Shown here: positions 1 to 10,644 of the stretch, in pieces
How positions within the stretch are numbered: position 1 is the stretch's first letter
How the letters are laid out: each line of letters starts with the position of its first letter
DNA from: Tillandsia leiboldiana
Lineage: Eukaryota; Streptophyta; Magnoliopsida; Poales; Bromeliaceae
Direction of reading: 5' to 3'
DNA: 64,000 nucleotides
Assembly: GCA_029204045.2 (NCBI GenBank)
Contig: CM055062.1
Coordinates: 4,448,648-4,512,647 of the forward strand
Notes under the pieces: model-generated
The model's database searches: none
What the model saw: only the letters and a program-made list of their open reading frames with translations
What the model was told of the DNA's origin: nothing
Position numbers and translations under genes: made by a program

Positions 1-1224
1 CCAGGATGAGGTTTAGAGGTTGATTATGTTTGAGAGGGGACTGCATCTGGATATCTATCTCTTTGTGCATTCTCGGTGAGTGCCGACCTTAGATGCAGCG
101 ATGGTGCATGCTCGATGGATTGACCGAGGATCAGTGATCACGTCCAGGAAGGACGCAGAGCGAGGGACTGGCTCCAGTGTGAGACGTCCAGCATCGTCAG
201 ATTTCGAGATAGTCGAGTGCATCGAGGTTGCCATGATTCCAGTCTCAGGGTCATGGGTCTCAGAGGAGACGGAGATCAGGTGGTTCCCGACAGTCGGGGC
301 AGATAGGGCAATGGCCCCCAGCATCTAATGGTTATCCTTATGGTCATTGGATTTAGAGCATATTGATGCCAACGCCGCATGGGCGTGTTTTGGTAGAGCA
401 GGGGTATCTTCGTGTGGGCCAGGGTTAGGACTGATGGCTGTGCACGCCAGGATCAGATTTCATATCACGTGAAGCACATGGACGAGTGTTGCCAATCCTG
501 CCCAGTGCAGGTAGGACATTGGATTTGATTTCTTGAGTTTTTAGTCCTACGTCAGCTCCAAGATATGGATATGAAGTTAGCCAGGGATTGGTTTCCCCCA
601 GTGTTGTGCTATCTTGGTTTGTCGAGAGAGAACTATGACCCTCCGTGGACCTGGTCAGGAGGAGTGTGTTTATAGAGGAGGCTAGACCACGACAGAGGTT
701 GAGTCGTGGTCGTATCGCTTGCTAGCGATTGTTGGGGGGTGCCTGCGGCGGCACCGGGACTAAAGGATATCCTTATCGTCGTGTGATCCCGGGTGTGAGT
801 CTACTTGAACTGTCTTTAAGCCGCCGTTTAGTGAGATTAGGATCAAGTTAGTGATCGACGTGGTTTTGGAAACCGCGCCGACTGTGGCAGCATTCCTTGA
901 AGTATGAACTGTGAGCTAGAGAGCTGTTAGCGCAGGGGCAGGATTTGATGGATCGAGAGGTCTGTGTAACCCAGCGCCACGATATGGGTACACAATAGGG
1001 AGGGTTCCTTGATGATTAGAGCACAGACAGGATTTAGATTGTGTTTTGGCAGGTGCCTTCGTAAAATGGACAGTGTTTTGGAACCTTACAGCCGAGGGTT
1101 GTGCCCGGATAGTGTTCAAGAACCAGTAAGGGCATTTTGAGCTCTTAGCGAGGTCAAGTGGATTGACTAATACCCTACCGTCTTAGGAATGGTGTCTTCC
1201 AGCTGTGTTTAGACGGGTTGGTGG
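1..1224 (+). mobile_element. Decayed internal region of a Ty3/gypsy element, left part
   Basis: This stretch has no long open frame. I place it in the gypsy element whose 3' end (PPT and LTR) lies at 6143-10238, because the solo LTR at 1225-5336 has a clean 5-bp target duplication and so splits one continuous older sequence. RT and RNase H remnants resume directly after that insertion. By position this part would hold gag, protease or early RT, but I could not recognise a specific motif. Plus-strand orientation is inferred from the right-hand part. The small ORFs here look random. Confidence 0.55.
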
Positions 1225-4200
1225 TGTCACGCCCCGGGGTCGAAACTGCGACCCGGCTCGCCAACAGATCCGCCACCTATGCCAAACCCGCATAGGCGAA
1301 GCGTCCTACCTGCAAGAAAAGTAATACAGCTAAACAGATATCAGAGCTATAAGTAAAAATCTGCTGTATAACTAAATCAATCACTGTACAACTGGAAATA
1401 AAACAACAATGTCCGTCTCCCAAAAATGATAATCATACAATATCCTCATATACAAACTCAGAACTCAACCGGGAGGTATCTCCAATAAATACGTCAGTGT
1501 ACAGGCTCTCAATACATAACAATCCTCACTACAACAGTCTCTCAAGAAGGAAAATAAAATAACTAATCTACTGAAGCTCTCCTCTGAAGGGGTACCGCTA
1601 CACTCCAACGACGGGTAGGGAACTAGCTCGCGACTCCCTCGCCTCGGTCAGAAGGATCAGCAACAGGAACAACAAGAACCGGAGTAGAAGTTCCTGTGGG
1701 AAAAGACACCACGACGGGTGTGAGAACTACGTCCCAAGTAGTTCTCAGTGGGTGCCGCCAACAAGCCCGACGGTCTGCCCACTAAGTCCACTAGAGGCAT
1801 AAAGTAACAAAAGCAGTGCTGTAAGGAAAGCTGGAAAAGTAAACTCTACAGCTACTATGCCTCTACCTAGATGCTCAAGGAGTGGAACAGAAAGAACATG
1901 ATGCCACAACTAACTCTCATCTCTGATCACCCAATCTGAACTGACTGCCTCATCAGGTCCAGTCAAGCCTGCGCCAACCTACTGCCGTTACGTCCCGGAG
2001 GAGCGGACTTACGTAGGACGTCCATGACTGCCAACACCAGCACAGCCAGAGGGACAAAAGCAACGACAAGTCGCGATAGAAAAGCTCAATCTCACGCCGG
2101 TACAACAACCCGGTCTCGCCTACTCCGGAGTGGCACTCGAGGGGAGCGACCCGCTCGAGTATAAAGTAACCCATCTCAAGTATCTCTGTAAAGTATCTCT
2201 GTCAAGCTCAAATGTGGCTCATGCAGGCAATGATCCACGATCAAAAAGATCGGTAACTCCAAGCTCAAAGCATAACTCAGTCGGAAAAAGGACCTCGACT
2301 CGAACAGGAATAGCCCAAAACACTCTCACAGCTATGTCGGAGAACCCTCAACGACTCAATCTGATAAATGCACGACCATGGCTGAGTCGGGAAACCTCCA
2401 CGACTCGATCTGCCAGAACCCCAAGATCCTCAAAGCTAAGTGGGAGAACCATCTCCACCACTAAATCAGAAAAACAACCTCTAGATCACACTCTACCAAC
2501 TCATAGCACAAAGTCGCATCCACTGCGAGAAACTGCCTCAACAGGCCAACATTGCAACCACTGACACGAGGAAGGGTCCGAGAACCCCGAAAGACTAGAA
2601 CCTACAATCCAAATCAAACAAGAACAGGCTTTAGGCATAGCCTCTCGTTGTTCTCGTCCCAAGAAGAAGGCAGACCTTAGAACCCAGACCACTCGAATCA
2701 TCTCGGGTGGTTAATTTATAGGAAAAGGTGACATTTCTTACTGAAGCCCTTTGATCTGTAAGAAATCCATATTTAATGATTTTTAGTTCTTTTTAGGAAA
2801 ACAGTTGAAACCAAGTTTTACATCTAAGCCTCGAAGAGCTAATGCCTTCGTCCAATCAAACAGGAACAGACTCAGGCGACCCTACGATGCTTGGAAGAAA
2901 ATATTTGGTTGACAAAAATCATATGTGTGTCCAAAAAGGTTCTGGGTTTAAGGTCCTGCTAACACTGATCTACCGCTGCCACTATCACAGCAGCGACAGA
3001 TAAAACAAGAAAAATAAAACATCTCGGGACCGTCGTCTACCCAACGGCTCCCGCTACAGATGAACAACCAACTACATATACCAGACGCCACTCTGCTCCC
3101 AAGCACGAGTGTAACATGCATCCCACACTAAAAGATAACACCTGACCACTCGGCCCACTACCCGGGCGAGGAAGAACACTATGTCCAGGAAAGTAGAAGT
3201 GTGGATGTCTAAAGCAGAAATAACCCTAGCCCAAGTGAGGGTTTTCTACTAGTCTGGTTACACATGCAACATATGACGGGGTGCTAGGTCAAGTTCCAGT
3301 AACTATAATTTACAGATGGTAGAAAGCAAGGAGATGACAACACCATCAGATAATACAAGGAATAGCAATTCCTACATTCTAACATGCTGCACAAGCATTT
3401 CACTATCATGCATAGTCCTACTATAGCAGATTTAAAGCACAGTCCATCAATCTTGGAGACAAGGCCACCCACCTGAAAATGCTAACTGTCCGGAGTCGCA
3501 CAGCTGAGAAAGTCCAGAAACAGATATCTCTACACACCCACCAATCCAACAATACAGGAACAGTGATCAATACCTCCTGGGTACAAAAACACAACCCAAA
3601 GTTACACTTAATTCCATAAAATCCAAGCATCACAAATCTGCTGGGAACAGTCCCCTTAATGCGAAATTTTCACCTGTAAAACGAACTCCAAAAATTCCAA
3701 TAAAAATATCACAGCGAGCATCTCGTCGAGACCTTCGAAACGGGTACCTGCACGCCCAAATCCGAGCCCCGTAGGCCGAGTTACAAATTCCACAGTACAG
3801 GTGCGCAAACACTCACAACCACACAACTGTAAACTCAAACACAGATAAAAGGGGAATAGTATACCTTCGTGCAAGCCTCAGAAAAATCCCGGAAAAATAC
3901 AATGATAATCCTAGCGACGAGTAGATCCAAAAAGTGTATAGGCTCATCTCGATCCGACACTCGGGTGCGGAGATAAAATTCCGGCAAGGGGCCGCTGTCC
4001 AAAAACTCCACCAGAAAACAGCGGCTTAGAAATGCCTCGAAAACCGTGTCATAAACTCTGAATCCAGCAAGATAATCAACACAAAAGTCGAAGACGTACC
4101 TCTCGTGATTCCAACGCCACAGAAATCGTCCAAAAATACTGACGGAGTAGCTCTGTAGACCTCTCAGATCAAACTGCGACGATAATGGGCCTCCGATGAA

Positions 4201-4361
4201 AAATCGCCACACTGCGCTCCGATGCCGAAGTCGTCGACGCCGCGGCTTCCAAAAAATCCGGGCCTCAGCCAGAAGATGCGCAACACAAGGAGCTCCAACT
4301 TTGCTAAAGGGTCCAAGGGCAGGGGAGCTCGGGAAAGGGGGCAGAAAGCCCCAGCCAACAG

Positions 4362-4373
4362 CCTATTTATAGG
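4362..4373 (-). promoter_or_regulatory. Probable TATA box of the solo LTR
   Basis: On the minus strand this reads CCTATAAATAGG, a near-consensus plant TATA box. The very GC-rich block (about 4440-4980) lies just upstream of it in LTR sense. The same site recurs at 58400-58410 in a sister LTR and is damaged at about 54338-54347 in another. It probably sets the U3/R boundary. Activity is inferred only. Confidence 0.6.
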
Positions 4374-4439
4374 CTCAGCCCGAAAGTCCAACACTTTGGA
4401 CTTTTGGCCCAAGTTCCGGGCGCCCGGAGGTTTCGGGCG

Positions 4440-4980
4440 GCTACAGTGTTGGGCCCGGCCCGACACTGTGCGCGCCCGAATCAACGAGGGAGCGCCACGT
4501 GGCCCCGCACTGCTCCCTGCGCCCGGCGCACGCGCGCCCGCGAACCGCGCGACGCCACGTGTCCCGACACGCGGACGTGCGCGGCTGCGCCCGACCAACC
4601 ACGGGGCGCCACGTGGCACCCCCCCACGTCGCCCGGCAGCGCCCACGCCGCGCCCACGTGCGCGGCCGCACCGCCCGCGGCACCGTGTCGGGCACGCATC
4701 CCGAGGCAGCCGCCGCTGCCGCGTGGACCGCGCGCACCAGGACCCGCCAACCACGCTCGGCCACGTGTCCGCACCCGGTCCACCGTGCACCCGCGCCTCT
4801 TCCGTGGACCGCGCCCGCTGAGCCGGCCAACCAGAAGGCGCCACGCGTCCTCCGCCCGGTGCACGACCTCCGCGGTGGACCGCGCGCCTCCGCCGCCGCC
4901 AACCGCCGCGCTCCGCCGCCCGCCGCCGCCGCCGGCGCCCCTCCGGCGGCCGGAACAGTACCAAAAACCTCGAAATGCGT
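4440..4980 (-). repeat. GC-rich U3 block of the solo LTR
   Basis: About 540 bases are dominated by CG-rich words such as GCGCC, CCGCC and CCACGTGG. Open frames of 170-300 codons in several frames cover it, which is expected where stop codons are rare. None resembles a protein. Several CACGTG or CACGTGG motifs (G-box-like) occur, for example near 4496-4502 and 4554-4561. The block is conserved in the sister LTRs at about 54460-54890 and 58500-58960, directly upstream of the TATA box. Confidence 0.6.
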
Positions 4981-5336
4981 GTTTTCGCATCCGAACTCCG
5001 AAAAATACAAATAAATAGCCCGTTTCGATCATTTTCGCGCGCTGAATCCAAATCCGAAGTCCGATTTGCCAAATTCCACTTCTAAAATTTGCCGAAAATT
5101 CTCGGAGAAGTGTTCTTTACTCAAATTCCGCGCTGAGTCCAATTTTAATATCCATTTCGCGCGAAACCACATCTAAACTTCCGACGGGGTCCTCCGATCA
5201 CTCACGTGATCCATTACACACCCGAAGTCCATCACTTGAGTCCAAATTGGTGCAGAAACACCGCCGACATGCCACATAGGCCTCCAGAAGCTGCTAATCG
5301 CGCTGTAGAAGCCCTGCGGAGATCTGGGTCACCACA

Positions 5337-6155
5337 GGTGGTAGGACCCGTCATGGATATTTGAATTTTTTCCCGAAGTGGCTAAGAGCTTGTGGAGTAC
5401 TTGACTTTGGAAGGTTCTGTGGTTAGGCTTTGGGATTTCAGCTGAAGGTGTGACTGTGGACCCAACGAAGAGTGATACCAATTGGAAAATTAGCTTAAGC
5501 CTTCAACTGCGACTGAGAACCGAAGCTTTTGGAATAAGTAGTGCCAGTGTGGCTTCAAGAGGATAGAGCTGAGGAGGATACCAGCTTTGATGTAGACGTT
5601 TGCCAGTGTTAGAGAGAACTTTGAGTTATTTTTAGATCCTCAAACCTGAAATACTTGGATACTCAGGAAGAGCTTGGTTGAAGCAACGCCGGTGGACAGA
5701 GTTATTGGAATTGTAAGTTTGGACTTATAGCATATAATTATCCCAGCGAGGACTCTTTGGTCTTGGACGCCTTGTAGGCGAGCAGTGTAACTTTGGATTG
5801 AAGTGATCGTTTAGTGGGTGCCGCTTTTGGAACTCGGAATTGAGAGTTGGAAATTGAGCATATTCCCGAGGTTGAATTTCTTTCCCTGTAGAGGGAAGTG
5901 AGAGTGCATTGTAGAGTTTTGAGCATTTTAGTTGCTAAGGAGCAACAGAGGGGTTATGCCAATTGGAGGCCTAGAGTTGGGATTAGAGACCATGATTTTG
6001 AAAGCCACTATCCGCAGGAATACGATCATTCGAGATTTACGCGGGGAGTTTGATCCGCGAGCGTTCGTCTGGCTGGAAGAAGTGTATTTGACCCCCCTCT
6101 TGAGTTATGGATTATTTTAGTTTCGAGGACGAAACCCTTTTTAAGGAGGGGAGAG
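5337..6155 (+). pseudogene. Gypsy pol remnant (RT C-terminus, RNase H) and polypurine tract
   Basis: Shortly after the solo LTR, the translation near 5425-5483 reads FGISAEGVTVDPTKSD, the typical plant gypsy end of reverse transcriptase (canonical FLGHVIS..G..VDP.K). Around 5645-5700, words equivalent to NLKYL-TQ-EEL and then KQRRWTELL match the RNase H region (canonical SLKYL.TQKELN.RQRRW). Frames are broken by stops and shifts. The distance to the LTR is far too short for a full integrase, so most of it has been deleted. The end carries the hairpin GTTTCGAGGACGAAAC (6120-6135) and the polypurine tract AAGGAGGGGAGAG (6143-6155), which sits against the LTR. Non-functional. Confidence 0.75.
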
Positions 6156-7273
6156 TGTAGAGTACCGGGAATTCGGATGGCGCGCCGACCTCGCAAGATG
6201 GCGTGGTGCGGAGGAATTGCCTCGGGCATATTGCTTATGTGTTTACAGATGATGTCGGGTTGATGCGGATCAACGCGGAAGCCCCAGCTTGATTCGGGGA
6301 TTTTCCGGGCTTTGTGCGCCGATTGAGGACTGGTTTTGGGGAAGCATCGACTCCACCGTGGTGTGCAGAAAATTGGGAAAATACCTGAAACAGGTGTACT
6401 TTGGAATTACAGCGAATTTCGGGAGGTTCCGGACTGACGCGGGGGACCCGAAGGCGAAAAGTGAGTTGGAACTGACAGTTTTGGAGCCGGTTTTTGGATT
6501 TAGCACACCGGCTCCACGGTTGAGCTTTTTGAGGAGAAAAAGCTGTGGACATGTGTATTTTCTGATTACAGCGGAGTTCGGGAAGTTTCGGACCCGTGCG
6601 GAGGCCCCGAGGATAAAAAGTGAGTTGGCGGGGTCATTTGAGGGATTATTTAATTAAGTTAATTAATTTTGGATTTATTAGTGTTGCTTGTGAAGCATTA
6701 GTGAAAGAAAAAAAAAAAAGATTTATTAGAAGAGTTTGAATTAGTGGCTATGCTTTTAAGTGGCTGAGATATTTTAGAGTTGGGGGAATTTTTAATTCCT
6801 GCTACAGTGTCCTTCCCCCTCGCCACTAATTAGGCATTTTAATTAAGGTGTGCCACGTCATCGCCTTCCTCTTCATAAAGCAAGCAGAGGAATGAATGGA
6901 AAACAGAGGAAGTAGAAGAAAGAGAGAAAAAGGAAGAAGAAGAAGAAAATAAGGAAAAGAGAAGTGAGGTTTGAGCTTGTTGATGGAACTCCCTCCTTGA
7001 GCCGTGTGGGCCGAGCGGTGAGCGCGGCGAGCGGCGCGCGCGACGGATTGAGAAAGAGGTAAGTGCAGTTTTTCTTGAGGCTTTGTTTTTTTGGGTTTTG
7101 GTCGGTTGGAGTGGAACCTGAGGAGGTTTGGGCCTAGTCCTGGTGGGTGTGGCTGTGCCCCGTGGCCGCGGCGCGCAATCGGCGCGCTGCGGGCACCCCG
7201 CAGCTGCAGCGCGCAGCAGGCACGCGCTGCAGCAGCGCGCGGCGGGCGCGCAGAGGGCACGCCGCGCGTGGGC

Positions 7274-7465
7274 GCGCAGGGCGCGCCGTGCGCGGGCGCG
7301 CAGGCCGTGCTGTGCGCGGGTGCGCAGGGCGCACCGCGCGCGGGCGCGCGGGTCGTGTCGCGCGCGGGCGCGCAGGGCGCACCGCGCGCGGCCGCGCAGG
7401 TTGTGCCGCGCGCGGGCGTGCAGGGCGCACCGCGCGCAGGCGCGCAGAGCGCGCGGCGCTCAGGG
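7274..7465 (+). repeat. 24-bp GC-rich minisatellite inside the gypsy LTR
   Basis: Units begin at 7274, 7298, 7322, 7346, 7370, 7394, 7418 and 7442, giving an exact 24-bp period. The consensus is close to GCGCAGGGCGCACCGCGCGC plus GGGC. The repeat lies in a wider GC-rich block (about 7010-7640) where open frames on both strands encode Arg/Ala/Gly-rich strings. I treat those as shadows of base composition, not genes. Confidence 0.85.
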
Positions 7466-9701
7466 CGCGCGGTGCGCAGCGCTGCAGCAGCAGCGGCCGC
7501 GCTGCTGCAGATGCGGCGCGCAACTGCGGCAGCTCAACGGATGGCTGCTGCGCAGCGGCTGCTGCGTTGGGTCGGCCGGCGAGCGGAAGCCGATGCCGGC
7601 GGTCCGTGTGCGCGCACTCCGAGGCTTGGGGATTGCCGGGCTCGCGTGGGCTTCTTATGGATCGAATTTGACGTTTTCTTCGGTTTCTATCTCTTTTCTC
7701 TCTCAGGGCATCATCTTGAGGTTTGTTGTGAAGATGATTGGAGTTTGGCATTCAAGTAGGATTGATGAAGGTGTTGCTGCCAAGTTTAGAGCATTTGGTG
7801 ATTCTACTTTCCACCTCAACATCAGGGCATCAACTTGAGGTTATTGATGATGCTGATGATTAATATTGATGCTTCGGTGGATTAAGGTGTACTAAAGCCT
7901 TGGTTGTGCTGGGAGCTTATGAGAGGTGTTATGAGATTTATTTGTGTTGAGACCTTGTAGTGTGCAGATTTTATGCTGGAGGTGTTTAATTGTGTATGTG
8001 AATATTGGTTATTAATTACTGATTACTTTGGAGCTTGTAGGGTGCCTATGGGTTAGGTAAATTGTTTTGGGTGCTGTAGGTGCTTGGTGGTGTTGTGAGC
8101 TTTTATTTAAGTGTGTTGATGGATGGAGGACTTACATTAAGCTGGGAGCAAATTTAAAATTTATTGGCTTTATGGATTTAAAGGATCTATGGAGGTGAGC
8201 TTTCATTTTATGGGGGACTTGTGGCTGTTGTGGATAGTGGTGTGTAAGGGCTTAATGTTTGGAGAGGTGGATTGGTATAAGTATGTAATTGTGTGTATGC
8301 GAGAGTGGACTTAAGTAACTGGGGATTTGTGTAAGCAAGAATTTTAAGTGTGCTGTGGATACTTGGAGCTTTTTATTTGATGCTGGAATTTTTGTGAGGA
8401 CTCGAGAGAATTTATTTGAGCTTCCGGGAATTTTCCCAAGTACACGGCAGTGTGCACGCGCGGCGCGTTTTACGGAGTTCATCAGTTCGAGGTTTCAGCT
8501 CCACACCAACTTCAGCGTTGCCTATGGAATGCGTTCCAGGTGGGTTGGAATTTCTCCAAAATATATGGAATGCCCCTTAATGCTCCTGAATGCAATTTGA
8601 TCATGTTTACTATGCTATTTTCACTGTTTTTACATCTGATAGTTGCCTGGAAACTTTTAGAAAATTATTTAGAACCCCATATTATTTTTAGTACACTCCT
8701 GTTACCATATGACACTAGACTGCATGTCCTGTTGCCATTATTTTTGCACTCCGATCGTTTTAAAAATTGAGAAAGCCGTTTTAATGAAAAACAGCATCTT
8801 CAAAGGCAGTTTTTAAATTATGAGTTCGCCAGAGGTACGGCATAGTTTTAGGGTGCTTTAGACCTCGTGCCTGGGGGCTGAGGGGTCTCTTTTTGAGTTT
8901 TGAGACGAGTTATAGTGTCATGTGAGTTGAGCTTCTTCGTGGGGATTGATGCATTGTTCTAGATAGTGATTATCAGATTGAGTCGTTGAGGGGGATCTCC
9001 GACTTAGCTTGAGAGTTTGGGGTTCTGGTAGATCGAGTCGTGGAAGTTTCCCGACTCAGCCATGGTCGTGCATTATCAGATTGAGTCATTGAGGGTTCTC
9101 CGACATAGCTGTGAGAGTGTTCGGGCTATTCGTGTTTGAGTCGAGGTTCTTTCCGACTGAGTTGTGTTTTCGAGCTTTGAGATACCGATCTGTTTGATCG
9201 TGGATTATAGCCTGCATGTGCCGCATATTGAGACAGTGAGACAGATGTGTTACTTGAGTTCGGTGGGGTCGCTCCCCTCGAGCTACGCCCCGGGTGCGAT
9301 GATGATACCGAGCCTGACGAGGCTACGATGTGGTTATGCGCCTAGTTCATATACTAGTGGTCGCTTGATACCCCTGGCCGAGTTACCATGGGGTCACTTT
9401 GTGTGAGATTGAGATAGTCGGTTTAGGACGCCCCACGTAAATCCCGTCCTCTTGTGGATGCGTGGTAGTGGGCAGGTGCGTTCCTAGACGACAGGCGCAG
9501 GCTGGACTGAGCCAGTTTTGGCAGTCATTGAGATTGGGTGAGATGAGCGGGTTGTCACATATTATGTTCTTAGATGGGTTCTTTCCTTTGAGCATTGATA
9601 CTGAGGCATCTTAGCAGTAGAGAGGGTATGCATATCATGTTATTAATAGAGTTTTCTTGAGCTTTGATTGAGTTATTTTAAGCTGCAGTTTTATTTCAGC
9701 T

Positions 9702-9722
9702 TATCTATCTATCTATCTATCT
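9702..9722. repeat. ATCT microsatellite
   Basis: Five uninterrupted ATCT units at 9703-9722 inside the gypsy LTR, with imperfect continuation to about 9736. Confidence 0.9.
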
Positions 9723-10238
9723 GCATATCTATCTGTTTTGCCTCCAGTAGACTTAGTGGGCATACCGTGGATATTGGGACGGTACCCACTGAGATCTGCC
9801 TTCTGCAGTAGATCTCACACCCGCTGCGGTGACAGGTTGAGGCAGCTGTTCCGGCTTGGTTCGCTCGGAGACAGCAGATCGAGGTGAGGACGCGCCCGAT
9901 TAGTTCCTTACCAGCATTGAGAGTCTGAGGTAGATGTACCCGATGTATTTCATGTTTCCACTTTTGTACTGGACATTCTGAGACACTTGTGAGGATAGTA
10001 TTTTGTTTTATTCCTGTGAGACTTTGTACCTTGAGGATTTGTGTACTAGTGGAGATTTTATTATTCCAGATGTTCAGTTTCATTCTATAGCTTTTGGTTT
10101 TTTTGTTTCAGCTCTGATACATGTTTTTAGCTATAGATCTGACTTGCAGGGTAGACGCTTCGTCTGTGCGGCAGTTACCGTACAGATGGCGGATCTGTTG
10201 GCGAGCCCGGGTCGCAGTTTCGACCCCGGGGCGTGACA

Positions 10239-10466
10239 GATTTAGGTGGTATCAGAGCCATTCACCAGCCGGAAATGTGAGATGAGTCTCGACTGAGCCA
10301 GGGTTATTTAGCGGGTAGAGCGAGGCTCCCCGGCTAATGACCGTTGTGAGTGGAGTGCAGCTCCTCACAAGGTCGGCTAAGGCTAGCGAGACGAGTCTCA
10401 CATCGCCTGGTGCTTGTGAGTGTGCTTGAGCCTGACGTGGACGTCAGGGCTTAAAGGGGGGAAGAA
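10239..10466 (+). mobile_element. Internal region of a Cassandra-type TRIM, with PBS and PPT
   Basis: The region holds a PBS TGGTATCAGAGCCA (10247-10260, initiator tRNA-Met), a short non-coding stretch of about 200 bases with the paired words GTGAGTGGAGTGCAGCTCCTCAC (17+ bases of imperfect inverted repeat near 10348-10370), and a polypurine tract AAAGGGGGGAAGAA (10453-10466). The PPT sits against an LTR that begins TGTGACACCCC. A non-coding interior of 228 bp is the size expected of Cassandra elements, which depend on other elements for proteins. The sequence upstream is a gypsy LTR, not a Cassandra 5' LTR. Confidence 0.8.
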
Positions 10467-10644
10467 TGTGACACCCCCGGAATTTGGATTAGTCCTATAT
10501 ATAAATGATATAATAGGACTAAAATCTCTAACCCGGCTATAGCATTTTGGATGGTAGCAAGATCCAAGAGGAACATGAGAGTTAAGCGTGCTAGAGCTAG
10601 AGTAGTTCTAGGATGGGTGACCCCCTGGGAAGTGGGGCGTCACA
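10467..10644 (+). mobile_element. 3' LTR of the Cassandra TRIM, carrying 5S rRNA-like sequence
   Basis: The 178-bp unit runs from TGTGACACCCCCGG to GTGGGGCGTCACA, so its ends are inverted repeats (TGTGAC/GTCACA). Its right third matches the 3' half of plant 5S rRNA closely, which is the defining property of Cassandra LTRs. The unit follows a polypurine tract and is followed directly by Tat-lineage gag sequence, its presumed insertion site. A matching 5' LTR is absent, so a TSD cannot be tested. Confidence 0.85.
10577..10633 (+). promoter_or_regulatory. 5S rRNA-derived Pol III internal promoter in the TRIM LTR
   Basis: Words matching plant 5S rRNA are visible in order: GTTAAGCGTGCT (A box), AGAGTAGTTCTAGG (intermediate element) and GGATGGGTGACC followed by CCTGGGAAGT (C box). 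In 5S genes these bind TFIIIA and recruit Pol III. The first half of 5S rRNA is missing, so this is not a 5S gene. That the LTR is transcribed by Pol III is known for the family but not shown here. Confidence 0.85.

Larger units (their letters stand above)
1225..5336 (-). mobile_element. Solo LTR of a large Ty3/gypsy family, minus orientation
   Basis: On the plus strand the unit starts TGTCACGCCCCGGGG and ends GGGTCACCACA. It is therefore a TG...CA LTR of about 4.1 kb that reads from 5336 down to 1225. It is the same family as the LTRs at 51217-55253, 56216-59335 and 62376-64000, and aligns with them over its whole length. It is flanked by a perfect 5-bp duplication: GGTGG at 1220-1224 and again at 5337-5341. 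There is no PBS, interior or second LTR, so this is a solo LTR, which normally arises by recombination between the two LTRs of one element. It sits inside the reverse transcriptase remnant of an older gypsy element. Confidence 0.93.
6156..10238 (+). mobile_element. 3' LTR of a Ty3/gypsy element (about 4.08 kb)
   Basis: The unit begins TGTAGAGTACCGGG directly after the polypurine tract and ends CGACCCCGGGGCGTGACA. Its right-hand part (about 9160-9240 and 9740-10238) is recognisably related to the other gypsy LTRs here, sharing for example TTTGATCGTGGAT followed by CTGCATG. Its left half differs, so it is a separate family. The PPT upstream marks it as a 3' LTR, but it is followed at once by a PBS (10247-10260) belonging to a different element. 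No second copy lies in the window. Confidence 0.82.

Noticed and set aside
4164..5072. Long open frames on both strands, up to 302 codons, Arg/Pro/Ala-rich
   Set aside because: They lie in the GC-rich block of a solo LTR, overlap in several frames and have no domain. Sister LTRs carry shifted or broken versions.
10577..10633. A 5S rRNA gene
   Set aside because: Only the 3' half is present and it lies within an LTR with TRIM ends. It is a Cassandra LTR, not an rRNA gene.
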